From: Citrobacter freundii
Lineage (GTDB): Bacteria; Bacteroidota; Bacteroidia; Chitinophagales; Chitinophagaceae
DNA length: 43,054 nt
NCBI GenBank assembly: GCA_003243445.1
Contig: QFQQ01000054.1
Span: 1 to 43,054, forward strand
Direction: 5' to 3'
This document shows, one piece after another, positions 34,712 to 42,958 of this stretch (positions within the stretch are counted from its first letter, which is position 1; every line of letters begins with the position of its first letter). The position numbers and the translations under genes are program-made. The notes beneath the pieces are model-generated. The model made no database searches, was not told where the DNA came from, and was given only the letters and a program-made list of their open reading frames with translations.

Positions 34712-34717
34712 TAGTAC
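34687..34717. promoter_or_regulatory. Two overlapping palindromes: candidate BlaI operator
   Basis: TACTATATTTATAGTA (34687-34702) and GTACTATTTTTATAGTAC (34700-34717) are both perfect palindromes around 2- and 4-nt centres. They cover the spacer and -7 box of the promoter directly before the BlaI-type gene. BlaI/MecI dimers bind dyads with TACA/TGTA-type half-sites in their own promoter, so these TACTAT/ATAGTA dyads are the expected autoregulatory operator. The half-site is inferred. Confidence 0.7.
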
Positions 34718-34731
34718 GAAAATATTGGTAG

Positions 34732-35103
34732 ATGAGCATGAAAGAATTGACCAAAGGAGAGGAAGCTGTGATGAAGCAGGTCTGGCATCTCCGGAAAGCA
34801 ACCGTAAAAGATATAACTGCACTAATGCCGGAACCCAGGCCGGCCTATACCACTGTTGCTACTGTTCTGAAAGTGTTAAAGGATAAAGGCTTTATTGATG
34901 CTGAAGCTAACGGGAATTCTTACGCCTATTTTCCATTGATCAAAGAAGAGGAATACCGTCGTTTCGCTTTTGATAAAGTATTCAATACCTACTTCAATAG
35001 CTCATACGAAAACCTGGTATCATTTCTTGTTGAAGAAAAACAAATCGACGACGCCTCCTATCAGCGCCTGCTCGAAGCAGCCAAAAAACTAAAAAAGAAA
35101 TAG
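34732..35103 (+). CDS. BlaI/MecI/CopY family transcriptional repressor
   Basis: A 123-aa winged-helix repressor. The N-terminal wHTH spans about residues 5-75, with VKDITALM, the recognition helix YTTVATVLKVLKDKGFI, and the wing NGNSYAYFPL. The C-terminal helices (about 80-120) form the dimer and protease-cleavage region. In the BlaR1/BlaI scheme the partner M56 protease inactivates the repressor when a signal is sensed. The M56 gene follows after a single base (stop at 35101-35103, ATG at 35105), so translation is coupled. The repressor very likely controls the cluster through the palindromes at 34687-34717. A second ATG at 34738 is an alternative start. Confidence 0.93.
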   Translation: MSMKELTKGEEAVMKQVWHLRKATVKDITALMPEPRPAYTTVATVLKVLKDKGFIDAEANGNSYAYFPLIKEEEYRRFAFDKVFNTYFNSSYENLVSFLVEEKQIDDASYQRLLEAAKKLKKK

Positions 35104-35104
35104 T

Positions 35105-36487
35105 ATGAAGCTGCTCTGGTATTTGCTTGAAGCAAACATTTATTTTACTGTTGCGTATCTTTTTTATTTGGTGTTTTTAAGGAGATATACTTTTTTTCAG
35201 CAGCATCGCTATTATTTGCTGTTCGTTTCTGTATTCAGTTTTATTATCCCGTTGATCAGTGGAAATAGTCAACCCGATACAGCTATTATGACTTTCGCAG
35301 ATACCAATTCTGCTAACTACCGGGTAATTACTTTGCCGGCTACTCAGTCAACTGCGGAGTCAGTTTTGTACCATCCTTATAACCTGTTGAATGTACCCGT
35401 TGTTGTTTATTGGTCTGTTGCGCTGATAAGTATTATCGTACTGATAAGAGGATTGATAAAGATTTACCTGTTATATCATCATTCAGAGAAAAAAAGGCAG
35501 CAGGGAATGGTGATTGCACTATTACCTCATCAAAAGACGATCTTTTCATTTTGTGGATGGCTGTTTAGTCACCCGTCTTTTATAAAAAATGAGTTATTGC
35601 TGGAGCATGAAAAGGTCCATATCCGGGAAAAGCACAGTCTTGACATTTTATGGTTTGAATTGTTGAAAGCATTCAATTGGTTCAACCCTGTGTCGTGGCA
35701 TCTTTTGAAAAGCGCAAAGCTTAATCATGAATTTATTGTTGACTCGCAACTGACGGGAAAACATGATCCTTTCCAATATGCCATGTTACTGATCGAGCAT
35801 GCTCATGATCATTCGTTGCCGGTTGGTCATGCTGCATTTACAAAGACGCAATTGGAAAAAAGGATGTGCAGGATGACAAATGGGAAATCTGTCAGTCGTT
35901 CAAAGTTTTTACTGTTCTTATGTGTGCCGTTGATGCTTCCTCTGGTGTATTTATCTGTTTTTTCGATTGACAAAGATTACGCACTACTGAAATTTTCTTT
36001 TGTAACGGATGAAATGGAAAAGACACCAATGAAATTAAAAGAGGAAACAAGCGAAGATAAGCTGGCTATAAAGTTGTCTGACCCTGTTCCGGTGGCTGCT
36101 ACTTCAGGAAAAGAAAATATAAAGAAGAAAGTAATTCCCGAAAAGAGTAGCGATAAGGCTGTTGCGCCAACTAAGATCTTAGAGGACACAATGTCTTTAA
36201 CAGCCGCCAGTAGTGTCTATCCGTCTTCGGGCGCACCAGAAAAAAAAGAAGCGTATCGGAAAAGCCGATATGTTAACCTCGACGAATGTCTGGAAAATGA
36301 CAAACCATCTGTTTACAGCAGGTACACTTTCGTGCTGCATTCGGATTTGACCTCGAACTACAAAGGGCTACTAAAACCCGTATCCGTTTATCCTGATCGA
36401 AACGAAATTAATTCAGCAATTATTCCAGGTGAAAAGTATTCCGTGAGTTTGTTTGAGTCAACAAAACGGCCGAGTGCTTTTCAATAG
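35105..36487 (+). CDS. M56 family membrane metallopeptidase (BlaR1/MecR1-like)
   Basis: This is a 460-aa integral membrane peptidase. Helices lie at about residues 5-25, 36-52, 98-121 and 277-297. The zinc motif HEKVH is at 168-172, in the cytoplasmic loop between helices 3 and 4, with E189 (ILWFELLKAFNWFNP) as the probable third ligand. NHEFIVDSQL downstream is also conserved in the family. After the last helix comes a Lys/Glu-rich region of about 160 residues, presumably periplasmic. It lacks the penicillin-binding sensor domain of BlaR1, so a beta-lactam signal is not indicated. It is coupled to blaI upstream, and the TlpA gene follows after about 120 bp. The signal sensed is unknown. Confidence 0.9.
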   Translation: MKLLWYLLEANIYFTVAYLFYLVFLRRYTFFQQHRYYLLFVSVFSFIIPLISGNSQPDTAIMTFADTNSANYRVITLPATQSTAESVLYHPYNLLNVPVVVYWSVALISIIVLIRGLIKIYLLYHHSEKKRQQGMVIALLPHQKTIFSFCGWLFSHPSFIKNELLLEHEKVHIREKHSLDILWFELLKAFNWFNPVSWHLLKSAKLNHEFIVDSQLTGKHDPFQYAMLLIEHAHDHSLPVGHAAFTKTQLEKRMCRMTNGKSVSRSKFLLFLCVPLMLPLVYLSVFSIDKDYALLKFSFVTDEMEKTPMKLKEETSEDKLAIKLSDPVPVAATSGKENIKKKVIPEKSSDKAVAPTKILEDTMSLTAASSVYPSSGAPEKKEAYRKSRYVNLDECLENDKPSVYSRYTFVLHSDLTSNYKGLLKPVSVYPDRNEINSAIIPGEKYSVSLFESTKRPSAFQ

Positions 36488-36607
36488 ACGGACTACAAAA
36501 ATTTCATCAATATAAAGTAATGACAGGACTTCTTTCAGGCCATCAATATGGCTTGCAGGGAATCTTTTGCAACTCAACGCCAACTTCAAAATAAAATATC
36601 AAGCGCT

Positions 36608-38554
36608 ATGTTTTTAACAAAGAAACGCAGGTTCACTGAACCCCGCGAATGGAATCCCTCTGCCTCGAAACAGAAGTGTCGGTCAATCTTTGCCATGGTT
36701 CTGTTTATTCAATTGTCTCAGGTGTTATGTGCCCAGAGACTGACAGTTTTACCTTTACAGCCAAAGCCCGGAGATACATTGACGATTGTATATGATCCTG
36801 CGGGAGGTGTGCTGGAGAACGATTCGATCATCTCCTGCCAGGTATTTATATACAGAGATTTTGAATTGGTCAGAAGTAAGCAGCCCTTGATTAAAGTGAA
36901 TGGCCGCTATGAAGGATCAACTCCCACTGATTCGTTGTCTCAATTGATCTTTTTTTCTTTTTCAGCAAATAAAAAAGCGGACAAGCAAAGCAACGGTATT
37001 ACCCGTTTTTATAGAAAAGGAGTTCCGGTTGAGGGCGCCAATTATCTTTCGGGCGATCTTTATCTCAGTTCTTCGGGAAAGAATCTTTACGGATTCGATA
37101 AAGAGCACAGGAAGGCGCTATCTTTTTATGAGCAGGAAATGGCGGGATATCCCGATGGAAGGTTTCGCTTGCTTGTTTTACAGGGTTATCTGAAATCTCT
37201 TTTGATTGTAGATTCAGCAAGAGCTATCGCAGAAACGAAAAATCTTCTTGACTCAATTGACAAAAAAGGAAAACTGTCAGACCTGGATCTGCTGGCTAAA
37301 TTCAGGATCTATGAAGCCATCAATCTTGGTGACTCTGCTCAACAAATGCTGGCAGATATACAAAAGAATTTTCCATCGAGTCCTGTGATCTTTTCAAAAC
37401 GATATAAGGAAGCCATAAGCCCGCAGGCTGCCGAAGAGATGGAAAAACTTTGTATTGCATTGATCCGGGATTATGATATGGTCGATGGAAAGGAATTCAA
37501 CAGTCTCCTTCCTTCTGTTTATGCTGCATTATGCCAGCAATATTCCAGGGAAATAAATGCCGCTAAGTTTTATGAGTATGCCGGTAAGTTGACCAGTCCT
37601 GCTGCTGTGGCTTATAATTACTACCTGGCGGCAACAGCCTTTTCTGACGCAGGTGCTGAAATCAGAGAAGCAGAAAATCTAAGCAAGAGAAGCATTGATC
37701 TGGCGGACTCACTCGGACTGGATAAAAAGAATGCCGCACAGTATGCCGAATATCTGGCAACGCGCGGGAAGATCTTATCCCAACAACACCGGTATAATGA
37801 ATCGTTAGAGTTTTTGGAAAAAGCATGTTCGCTGGTAAAGGGAAATTCTGCGCATATAAACCTGCAGTATGCACAGTCGTTGGCTAATACGCACCAGTAT
37901 GAAAAAGCATTACCTCTTTTTCAGCAGGCGCTGGAAGAAGTGAATATAGATTCCACAACAGAACGACTATTCCGTCAATCATGGACTGCGGCCTACGGAA
38001 ATGTAGAAAAGTTCGGGCCTATGTTGGATACCTTGCTTTTAAAATCATCAGCCAAACGAAGAGAGTTGGTGAAAAAAGAGCTGCTGAATGAAAAGGCTCC
38101 ACTGTTTCAGTTAAAAGATCTCAATGGAAAAAACGTTGACCTTGCTCAGTTAAGAGGGAAAGTTGTCGTACTCGATTTCTGGGCTGATTGGTGCATTCCC
38201 TGTAAACTGGCATTTCCCGGAATGCAGCAGCTGGTTAACTTTTACAGTCCTCAAAAAGATATCGTCTTTCTCTTCATTCATACTCTTGACAATTTTGAAT
38301 CAGACATAAAATTTAAAGTGAAGAAATATCTTAAGACCCGCAACTTCACATTCCGTGTATTGGTGGATGAGCGCTCCAAAGAAAATGTCAGCTTCTATAA
38401 AGTAGCCGGGCCGTATGGTGTAAAGGTTCTTCCTCAAAAGATCATTATCGATAAAAACGGTATCATCCGCTTTCGTTCATCCGGTTATGAAGGCAGTTCT
38501 GAAAAACTTTTATCAAAGATGAAAGACCTTATCGACATTACCCGCGCCTTGTAA
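36608..38554 (+). CDS. TPR protein with C-terminal TlpA-like thioredoxin domain
   Basis: A 648-aa exported thiol-disulfide protein. A membrane-type signal (SIFAMVLFIQLSQVLCAQ, about residues 27-44) follows a charged N-terminal stretch. A beta-rich segment opens the mature part (LPLQPKPGDTLTIVYDP). Then come about 350 residues of helical TPR-like units (KALPLFQQALEEV). The thioredoxin fold is C-terminal, with WADWCIPCK (Cys529-Cys532) and a cis-Pro motif in VLPQKIIIDKNG. The AhpC/TlpA-type APLFQLKDLNGKNVDL stretch precedes it. It likely reduces or shuffles disulfides in the periplasm. The start at 36608 is preferred over 36548, which lacks support. It is the third gene of the BlaI-M56 cluster. 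Confidence 0.85.
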   Translation: MFLTKKRRFTEPREWNPSASKQKCRSIFAMVLFIQLSQVLCAQRLTVLPLQPKPGDTLTIVYDPAGGVLENDSIISCQVFIYRDFELVRSKQPLIKVNGRYEGSTPTDSLSQLIFFSFSANKKADKQSNGITRFYRKGVPVEGANYLSGDLYLSSSGKNLYGFDKEHRKALSFYEQEMAGYPDGRFRLLVLQGYLKSLLIVDSARAIAETKNLLDSIDKKGKLSDLDLLAKFRIYEAINLGDSAQQMLADIQKNFPSSPVIFSKRYKEAISPQAAEEMEKLCIALIRDYDMVDGKEFNSLLPSVYAALCQQYSREINAAKFYEYAGKLTSPAAVAYNYYLAATAFSDAGAEIREAENLSKRSIDLADSLGLDKKNAAQYAEYLATRGKILSQQHRYNESLEFLEKACSLVKGNSAHINLQYAQSLANTHQYEKALPLFQQALEEVNIDSTTERLFRQSWTAAYGNVEKFGPMLDTLLLKSSAKRRELVKKELLNEKAPLFQLKDLNGKNVDLAQLRGKVVVLDFWADWCIPCKLAFPGMQQLVNFYSPQKDIVFLFIHTLDNFESDIKFKVKKYLKTRNFTFRVLVDERSKENVSFYKVAGPYGVKVLPQKIIIDKNGIIRFRSSGYEGSSEKLLSKMKDLIDITRAL

Positions 38555-38569
38555 GTTCATATTCAAAAC

Positions 38570-38605
38570 AAGAAAAGGCTGTACTTCTCAGTACAGCCTT
38601 TTCTT
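38570..38605. terminator. Bidirectional terminator between TlpA and M16 genes
   Basis: A perfect 16-bp stem, AAGAAAAGGCTGTACT with AGTACAGCCTTTTCTT around the 4-nt loop TCTC, sits between the convergent genes. Both arms end in A- or T-rich tracts, so it should stop transcription in both directions. Confidence 0.9.
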
Positions 38606-38657
38606 ATCGAAGACGCTATTCGCGTTCATCCGCGGCCATTTGCGTATCATTCGTGTT

Positions 38658-41555
38658 TTAGAAGGCGCGTTTTCCCGCTGGTTTTCCATCAGCATCCAAC
38701 TCTACGATCTTATAACCCATTTTTTGCAGTCCGGGAAGTATTTTTGCTTTGTCTCCCACCAGCAGCATATTGAGTTTATCAGCTGAAATATGCTTTTTGA
38801 TCAATGCATCCATTTCTTTTTTTGTCATATTCTGGAGGATCTTTGCCTGAGTAGCCGTGTAGTTGGCCGGCAGGTTATAATCCAGGATCATCCGGATAAA
38901 GCCGGCTTTCTGGATACTAGTTTCGTATGCTCTCGCATCGCGTTGTCCGATTGCATTTTTCATGAATGCAAGCTCTTCTTCTGTGATACCATTCGCTGCA
39001 TAATTTCTTATCTCTTTGATCACTTCGCCCAACGCGCTGTCCGTTGCTTCCGCTTTGATGCCTGAACTGAATTTGAAATCGCCATCGTATTCATCACCGC
39101 TGAAAGAAGAACGTGCGCCATAGGTCCAGCCCTTGTCTTCGCGAAGATTCAGGTTCAAACGGCTATTGAAATCGCCACCGAGGGCATAGTTCAGCAAGCC
39201 CGCGCGATAATATTCCCCGGTTGCATCATACTTCAGCCCGGTGTTATAACCTACACGGAATTCCGTTTGCGCTGCTTTGGGGATATCAACGAGATAGATC
39301 TGTGATCCGTTATTGGGCAACGGCGTCGCTTCAACTTTCGGAATAGTCACTGTTTTATTAGGCAACTTGTTGAGGAACGCCAGTTTCGGAAGAACCTCGG
39401 CTTCTTTGATATCGCCGACAATTACAACCTTCAGCCCTTTGCTGGTCATATAATTATCGTAGTAATGCTGGATATCATTCAGGCTGATATTGGCCACTGT
39501 TTCAGCTGTGCCAGTTTCAGAGATGGCGAGAATATTGTTCGGCCCGAAATTCAATTTAGCGATCACATCAGTTGCAACAGTTGCGGGTTGAGTTTTGCTT
39601 TGTTTAAAGCCTTCCTGCAGTTGACGTTTGGTGCGGTCCAGGTCTTCCTGGTTGAATTGCGGACTGAACATCCGTTCCTGCAACAGGGCAAGCGTTTTAT
39701 CCAGGTTCTTTTTCAGCGTCTGTACGTTGAACGTAATATCATCTTTACCACTGCTTACGCTGATCGAACTTGCCAGTTTTTGCAGTTCAGCTGAGAATTC
39801 TTCAGCAGAATGAGTTTTCGTATCCTCATTCATCATACGTGCAAAAAGATTTGCAAGGCCAACTTTCGACAGATCATTTGCCTGCATCAGGTGACCGCCG
39901 GGCATCGAGATAGAGATTGTTACGGTTGGGATCTCTGTGTTTTCAGTTCCAATGAACTTAATACCGGTTGGTGTATCCTTGCGCCAGAACGCAGGTACTT
40001 TCACCGTTGGATTCGGACCATTGCCCGGCATTTTCTTACGATCGAAGTTGTCTTTTGCTTTCGTATACTTCAAACCGGCATAGCCATAGTTAGGTTTTGA
40101 GTAATGCGTCGTATCGATGGTGTAATTATCTGCATGCGCGATCAGGTCTTCCTGGCCTTTTACAAGGGTGCTGACGATCACGTGAGGTTTGCCTTTGATG
40201 TATTTTTCGTAAGCACGCATTACATCTTCTTTGGTCAGGGCGCTGTACTGCGTCATCAGCGTTTTGATCATGTTCGGATTGCCTGTGAAAGTCTGGAACG
40301 CTGCCAGCTGGCTTACTTTGCCGGATACGCTTGCCAGTCCATTGATCGTGCGGGCTTCGAATTGCGTTTTGAATTGCTCCACATCCTCATCGGTCACACC
40401 TCTTTTTTCAAATTCAGCAAACGCTTCTTTCACCAGGGTTTCCATCTCTGCGAGATTTTTTCCGGGATAAGGGGTTACGGAAATAGCGAATTCTCCGGCG
40501 AGCTCAGAAGCCTGGTTACTTGCGCTCGCAGATAAAGCTTTCTGTGGTTTGATCAAAGTCTGGTAGAGAACAGAATTCCTGTTGCCGCCACCGCCACCGC
40601 GGCCGCCGCGACCACCGCCCCCTCCGCCACCGCCAAGCACTTGCGCCAGGCAGGAAAGAGCAGCTTCGTCCTTATCGTAATCTCTAACGGTAGGATAGAT
40701 CAGTCGCAGTTGTGCCGCCCTCGCATAATTATCGACGTAGCTTGCATAGCGATCCTGATCCAGCTTCACCGGCTCGAGTTTAACAGGCACTACCTCCGGA
40801 CCGCGTGGAATAGAACCGAAATATTTCTCCGCCCATTTTACGATCTGTGCTGGCTGCACATCGCCTCCGATAGTCAGTGTTGCATTATTCGGTCCATACC
40901 AGCGCAGGAAAAAGTTCTTAAGGTCATTTACATTCACGCGATTCAATTCCTCGATATAACCAATGGTTAGCCATGAGTAGGGATGCCCATATGGATAGAG
41001 GTTTTTCGCGGACACTTCGCTTAATAAACCATAAGGACGGTTGTCATAATTCTGCCCGCGTTCATTTTTTACTGTGGCGCGTTGAATTTCGAATTTTTGC
41101 TGTGTTACGGCATCGAGCAAAAAGCCCATACGGTCGGCTTCCAGCCATAGCATTTTTTCTACCTGGTTGCTTGGAACTGTTTCGTAATAGTTGGTGCGAT
41201 CGCGGTTGGTGCTTCCATTCAGCGTACCACCGGCTTCAGACACGATCTTGAAATGTTGTTCGTCACCCACATTGTCCGAACCCTGGAACATCATGTGTTC
41301 GAAAAAATGCGCGAAGCCCGATTTACCGATCTCTTCCCGGGCAGAGCCTACGTGATAGGTTACATCCACGTGCACCACGGGATCGGAATGGTCTTCATGA
41401 ATGATCAGCGTAAGCCCATTGGGCAACTGATACTTTTCATAAGGGATAACAAGTTCATTCCCCTGTTTGGTAACTTTTTCGACGAGCCTGGTTTGGCCTG
41501 ATGCAAGGCCTGCGACCAGCATCAGCGCAACTGAACTTAGCAGGTTTTTTCTCAT
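38658..41555 (-). CDS. M16 family zinc metallopeptidase (insulinase-like), paralog 2
   Basis: This 965-aa exported peptidase is closely similar to the protein at 18550-21405 over its whole length, with near-identical N-terminal catalytic halves. The signal peptide is MRKNLLSSVALMLVAGLASGQ, HFFEH is at 83-87 with E165 as the third ligand, and the second M16 half lacks the zinc motif. The distinctive feature is a Gly-rich insertion at residues 308-324 (VLGGGGGGGGRGGRGGGGG), where paralog 1 has only GQGN. It lies just after the first domain's AALSCLAQVL helix, in a loop position. It is monocistronic, and its stop faces the TlpA gene across a bidirectional terminator. The two genes probably arose by duplication. 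Confidence 0.92.
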   Translation of the reverse strand: MRKNLLSSVALMLVAGLASGQTRLVEKVTKQGNELVIPYEKYQLPNGLTLIIHEDHSDPVVHVDVTYHVGSAREEIGKSGFAHFFEHMMFQGSDNVGDEQHFKIVSEAGGTLNGSTNRDRTNYYETVPSNQVEKMLWLEADRMGFLLDAVTQQKFEIQRATVKNERGQNYDNRPYGLLSEVSAKNLYPYGHPYSWLTIGYIEELNRVNVNDLKNFFLRWYGPNNATLTIGGDVQPAQIVKWAEKYFGSIPRGPEVVPVKLEPVKLDQDRYASYVDNYARAAQLRLIYPTVRDYDKDEAALSCLAQVLGGGGGGGGRGGRGGGGGNRNSVLYQTLIKPQKALSASASNQASELAGEFAISVTPYPGKNLAEMETLVKEAFAEFEKRGVTDEDVEQFKTQFEARTINGLASVSGKVSQLAAFQTFTGNPNMIKTLMTQYSALTKEDVMRAYEKYIKGKPHVIVSTLVKGQEDLIAHADNYTIDTTHYSKPNYGYAGLKYTKAKDNFDRKKMPGNGPNPTVKVPAFWRKDTPTGIKFIGTENTEIPTVTISISMPGGHLMQANDLSKVGLANLFARMMNEDTKTHSAEEFSAELQKLASSISVSSGKDDITFNVQTLKKNLDKTLALLQERMFSPQFNQEDLDRTKRQLQEGFKQSKTQPATVATDVIAKLNFGPNNILAISETGTAETVANISLNDIQHYYDNYMTSKGLKVVIVGDIKEAEVLPKLAFLNKLPNKTVTIPKVEATPLPNNGSQIYLVDIPKAAQTEFRVGYNTGLKYDATGEYYRAGLLNYALGGDFNSRLNLNLREDKGWTYGARSSFSGDEYDGDFKFSSGIKAEATDSALGEVIKEIRNYAANGITEEELAFMKNAIGQRDARAYETSIQKAGFIRMILDYNLPANYTATQAKILQNMTKKEMDALIKKHISADKLNMLLVGDKAKILPGLQKMGYKIVELDADGKPAGKRAF
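40584..40634 (-). repeat. GGN microsatellite encoding a poly-Gly loop
   Basis: On the coding (minus) strand this is a run of GGN codons interrupted by two Arg codons, encoding the Gly-rich insertion of the second M16 peptidase. Such a run can change length by replication slippage in steps of three bases, which would alter the loop without breaking the frame. Confidence 0.8.
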
Positions 41556-41724
41556 TACGTGTTTAGTTTTTAGATAGAAAGTGGAGATTAGAGCGATCTT
41601 AATCCGTTACTCCTTCAAGTACAAAGAGAATTTGACGATAAAAATTCAGAAAACCGCCGTTTTAAATACCGAAAAAGACAAGGATTTCTGAGGAAAAACC
41701 CAAGGTTACAGCTGCGTTCTGTTT

Positions 41725-41732
41725 TAGCTTTG
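41725..41732 (+). promoter_or_regulatory. Possible -7 box of the rhuM-fic gene
   Basis: TAGCTTTG matches TAnnTTTG exactly but ends only 4 bp before the start codon at 41737. If used, the transcript would start at or very near the ATG and be leaderless. No matching -33 box is seen. Confidence 0.3.
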
Positions 41733-41736
41733 GTTT

Positions 41737-42729
41737 ATGGAAAAAGGAGAAATAGCAATTTATCAGACCAGTGATGGGCAGACAAAACTTGAAGTGAAAC
41801 TGGACAATGAATCAGTTTGGCTGACACAGCGTCAGATTGCCGATTTATTCGGAACTGAGGTTCCTGGAATATCGAAGCATATTGCCAATATTTACCACAG
41901 CAAGGAATTGGACCCTGCTTCAACTGTTTCCAAAATGGAAATAGTTCGGAAGGAGGGAAACAGGGAGATACGTCGGCAAATTGAACATTACAACCTTGAT
42001 ATGATCATTTCCATTGGATACAGGGTCAATTCCGTCCGTGGCACGCAGTTTCGAATATGGGCGGGACAGATATTAAAGGATTATTTTATCAGAGGTTATG
42101 TTTTAAACGAGAAGCGTCTTCTCGAAGAACGCCGCCAGCATGAGGAATTAAAACAAGCCGTAAGGCTAATGGGAAAGGTTCTTGAGAATCAACCACTGGA
42201 TTCTGACCAGGCAACCGGTCTGATGAAAGTTGTTACCGATTATTCTTATGCCCTGGACATATTGGACAGATACGACCATCAGGCATTAGAGATAAACGGA
42301 ACTACCGCTGCTGAACATTTCCGGATTTCTTATGATGCTGCAATTGATGCAATACAGGGATTGAAGGATAAGTTCGGAGGAAGTTCGCTGTTCGGAAATG
42401 AAAAAGATGAATCCTTCCGGGGATCTCTTTCTGCAATTTACCAGACATTTGACGGGAAGGATCTGTATCCAAGCGTCGAAGAAAAGGCTGCAAATCTATT
42501 GTACTTTGTTGTTAAAAATCACTCCTTCAGTGATGGAAACAAACGGATTGCCGCATTTCTGCTCGTCTGGTTCATGGAGAAGAATGGGATCCTGTACAAA
42601 ACCGATGGAAGCCGGCGCTTAGTGGATAATGCACTCGTGGCGGTCACACTTATGATCGCTGAAAGCAACCCCAGTGATAAAGACAGTATGGTGAAAATAG
42701 TAGTGAACCTGATCAATGCAAAGAACTGA
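41737..42729 (+). CDS. RhuM-Fic fusion protein (virulence RhuM / Fic-DOC family)
   Basis: This 330-aa protein has an N-terminal RhuM domain (about residues 1-165), including a winged-helix-like DNA-binding segment (WLTQRQIADLFGTEVPGISKHI) and the conserved RVNSVRGTQFRIWAGQILKDY. The C-terminal Fic domain (about 190-330) has active-site motif HSFSDGNKR at 262-270, matching the consensus HxFx(D/E)GN(K/G)R. Fic enzymes usually transfer AMP or another nucleotide group to a target protein. An inhibitory (S/T)xxxE(G/N) helix is not obvious, and no antitoxin gene is adjacent (an M16 gene lies divergent). The RhuM half may regulate or target the Fic half. Such fusions recur near mobile elements in many bacteria. 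The MITE-like repeat begins 35 bp after its stop. Confidence 0.88.
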   Translation: MEKGEIAIYQTSDGQTKLEVKLDNESVWLTQRQIADLFGTEVPGISKHIANIYHSKELDPASTVSKMEIVRKEGNREIRRQIEHYNLDMIISIGYRVNSVRGTQFRIWAGQILKDYFIRGYVLNEKRLLEERRQHEELKQAVRLMGKVLENQPLDSDQATGLMKVVTDYSYALDILDRYDHQALEINGTTAAEHFRISYDAAIDAIQGLKDKFGGSSLFGNEKDESFRGSLSAIYQTFDGKDLYPSVEEKAANLLYFVVKNHSFSDGNKRIAAFLLVWFMEKNGILYKTDGSRRLVDNALVAVTLMIAESNPSDKDSMVKIVVNLINAKN

Positions 42730-42763
42730 TAACAGAACATGGAATTAACCATAATAATTTATC

Positions 42764-42958
42764 CAATATCGTTTAGTTAAGGAGTTAAAAGTTTGTCATC
42801 CCGGCCGGACGACCTAACGTTTGATGCAGATTTAAGCTGCGGAGCCGGGAGCCCCTCGTTTGTGGAGATCCCGGGTCTGGTAGGCATTAAGTTCGATAGT
42901 GTTTGAAATTTGCCCTGCCGGGATGACAAGTCGCGGGAGTCTTAACTAAACGACATTG
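42764..42958. mobile_element. 195-bp MITE-like inverted-repeat element
   Basis: The ends CAATATCGTTTAGTTAAG (42764-42781) and CTTAACTAAACGACATTG (42941-42958) are 18-bp inverted repeats with one mismatch. An inner pair, TTGTCATCCCGGC with GCCGGGATGACAA, is perfect, so a single strand could form one long hairpin. There is no ORF. The right half is repeated in direct orientation at 1-92, and a short relative is at 303-395. Mobilisation in trans by a transposase is inferred from the structure. Confidence 0.8.

Noticed and set aside
40584..40634. Possible link between the GGN run and the G-rich intergenic core
   Set aside because: Both are G-rich, but the sequences do not align; the GGN run is a codon microsatellite.
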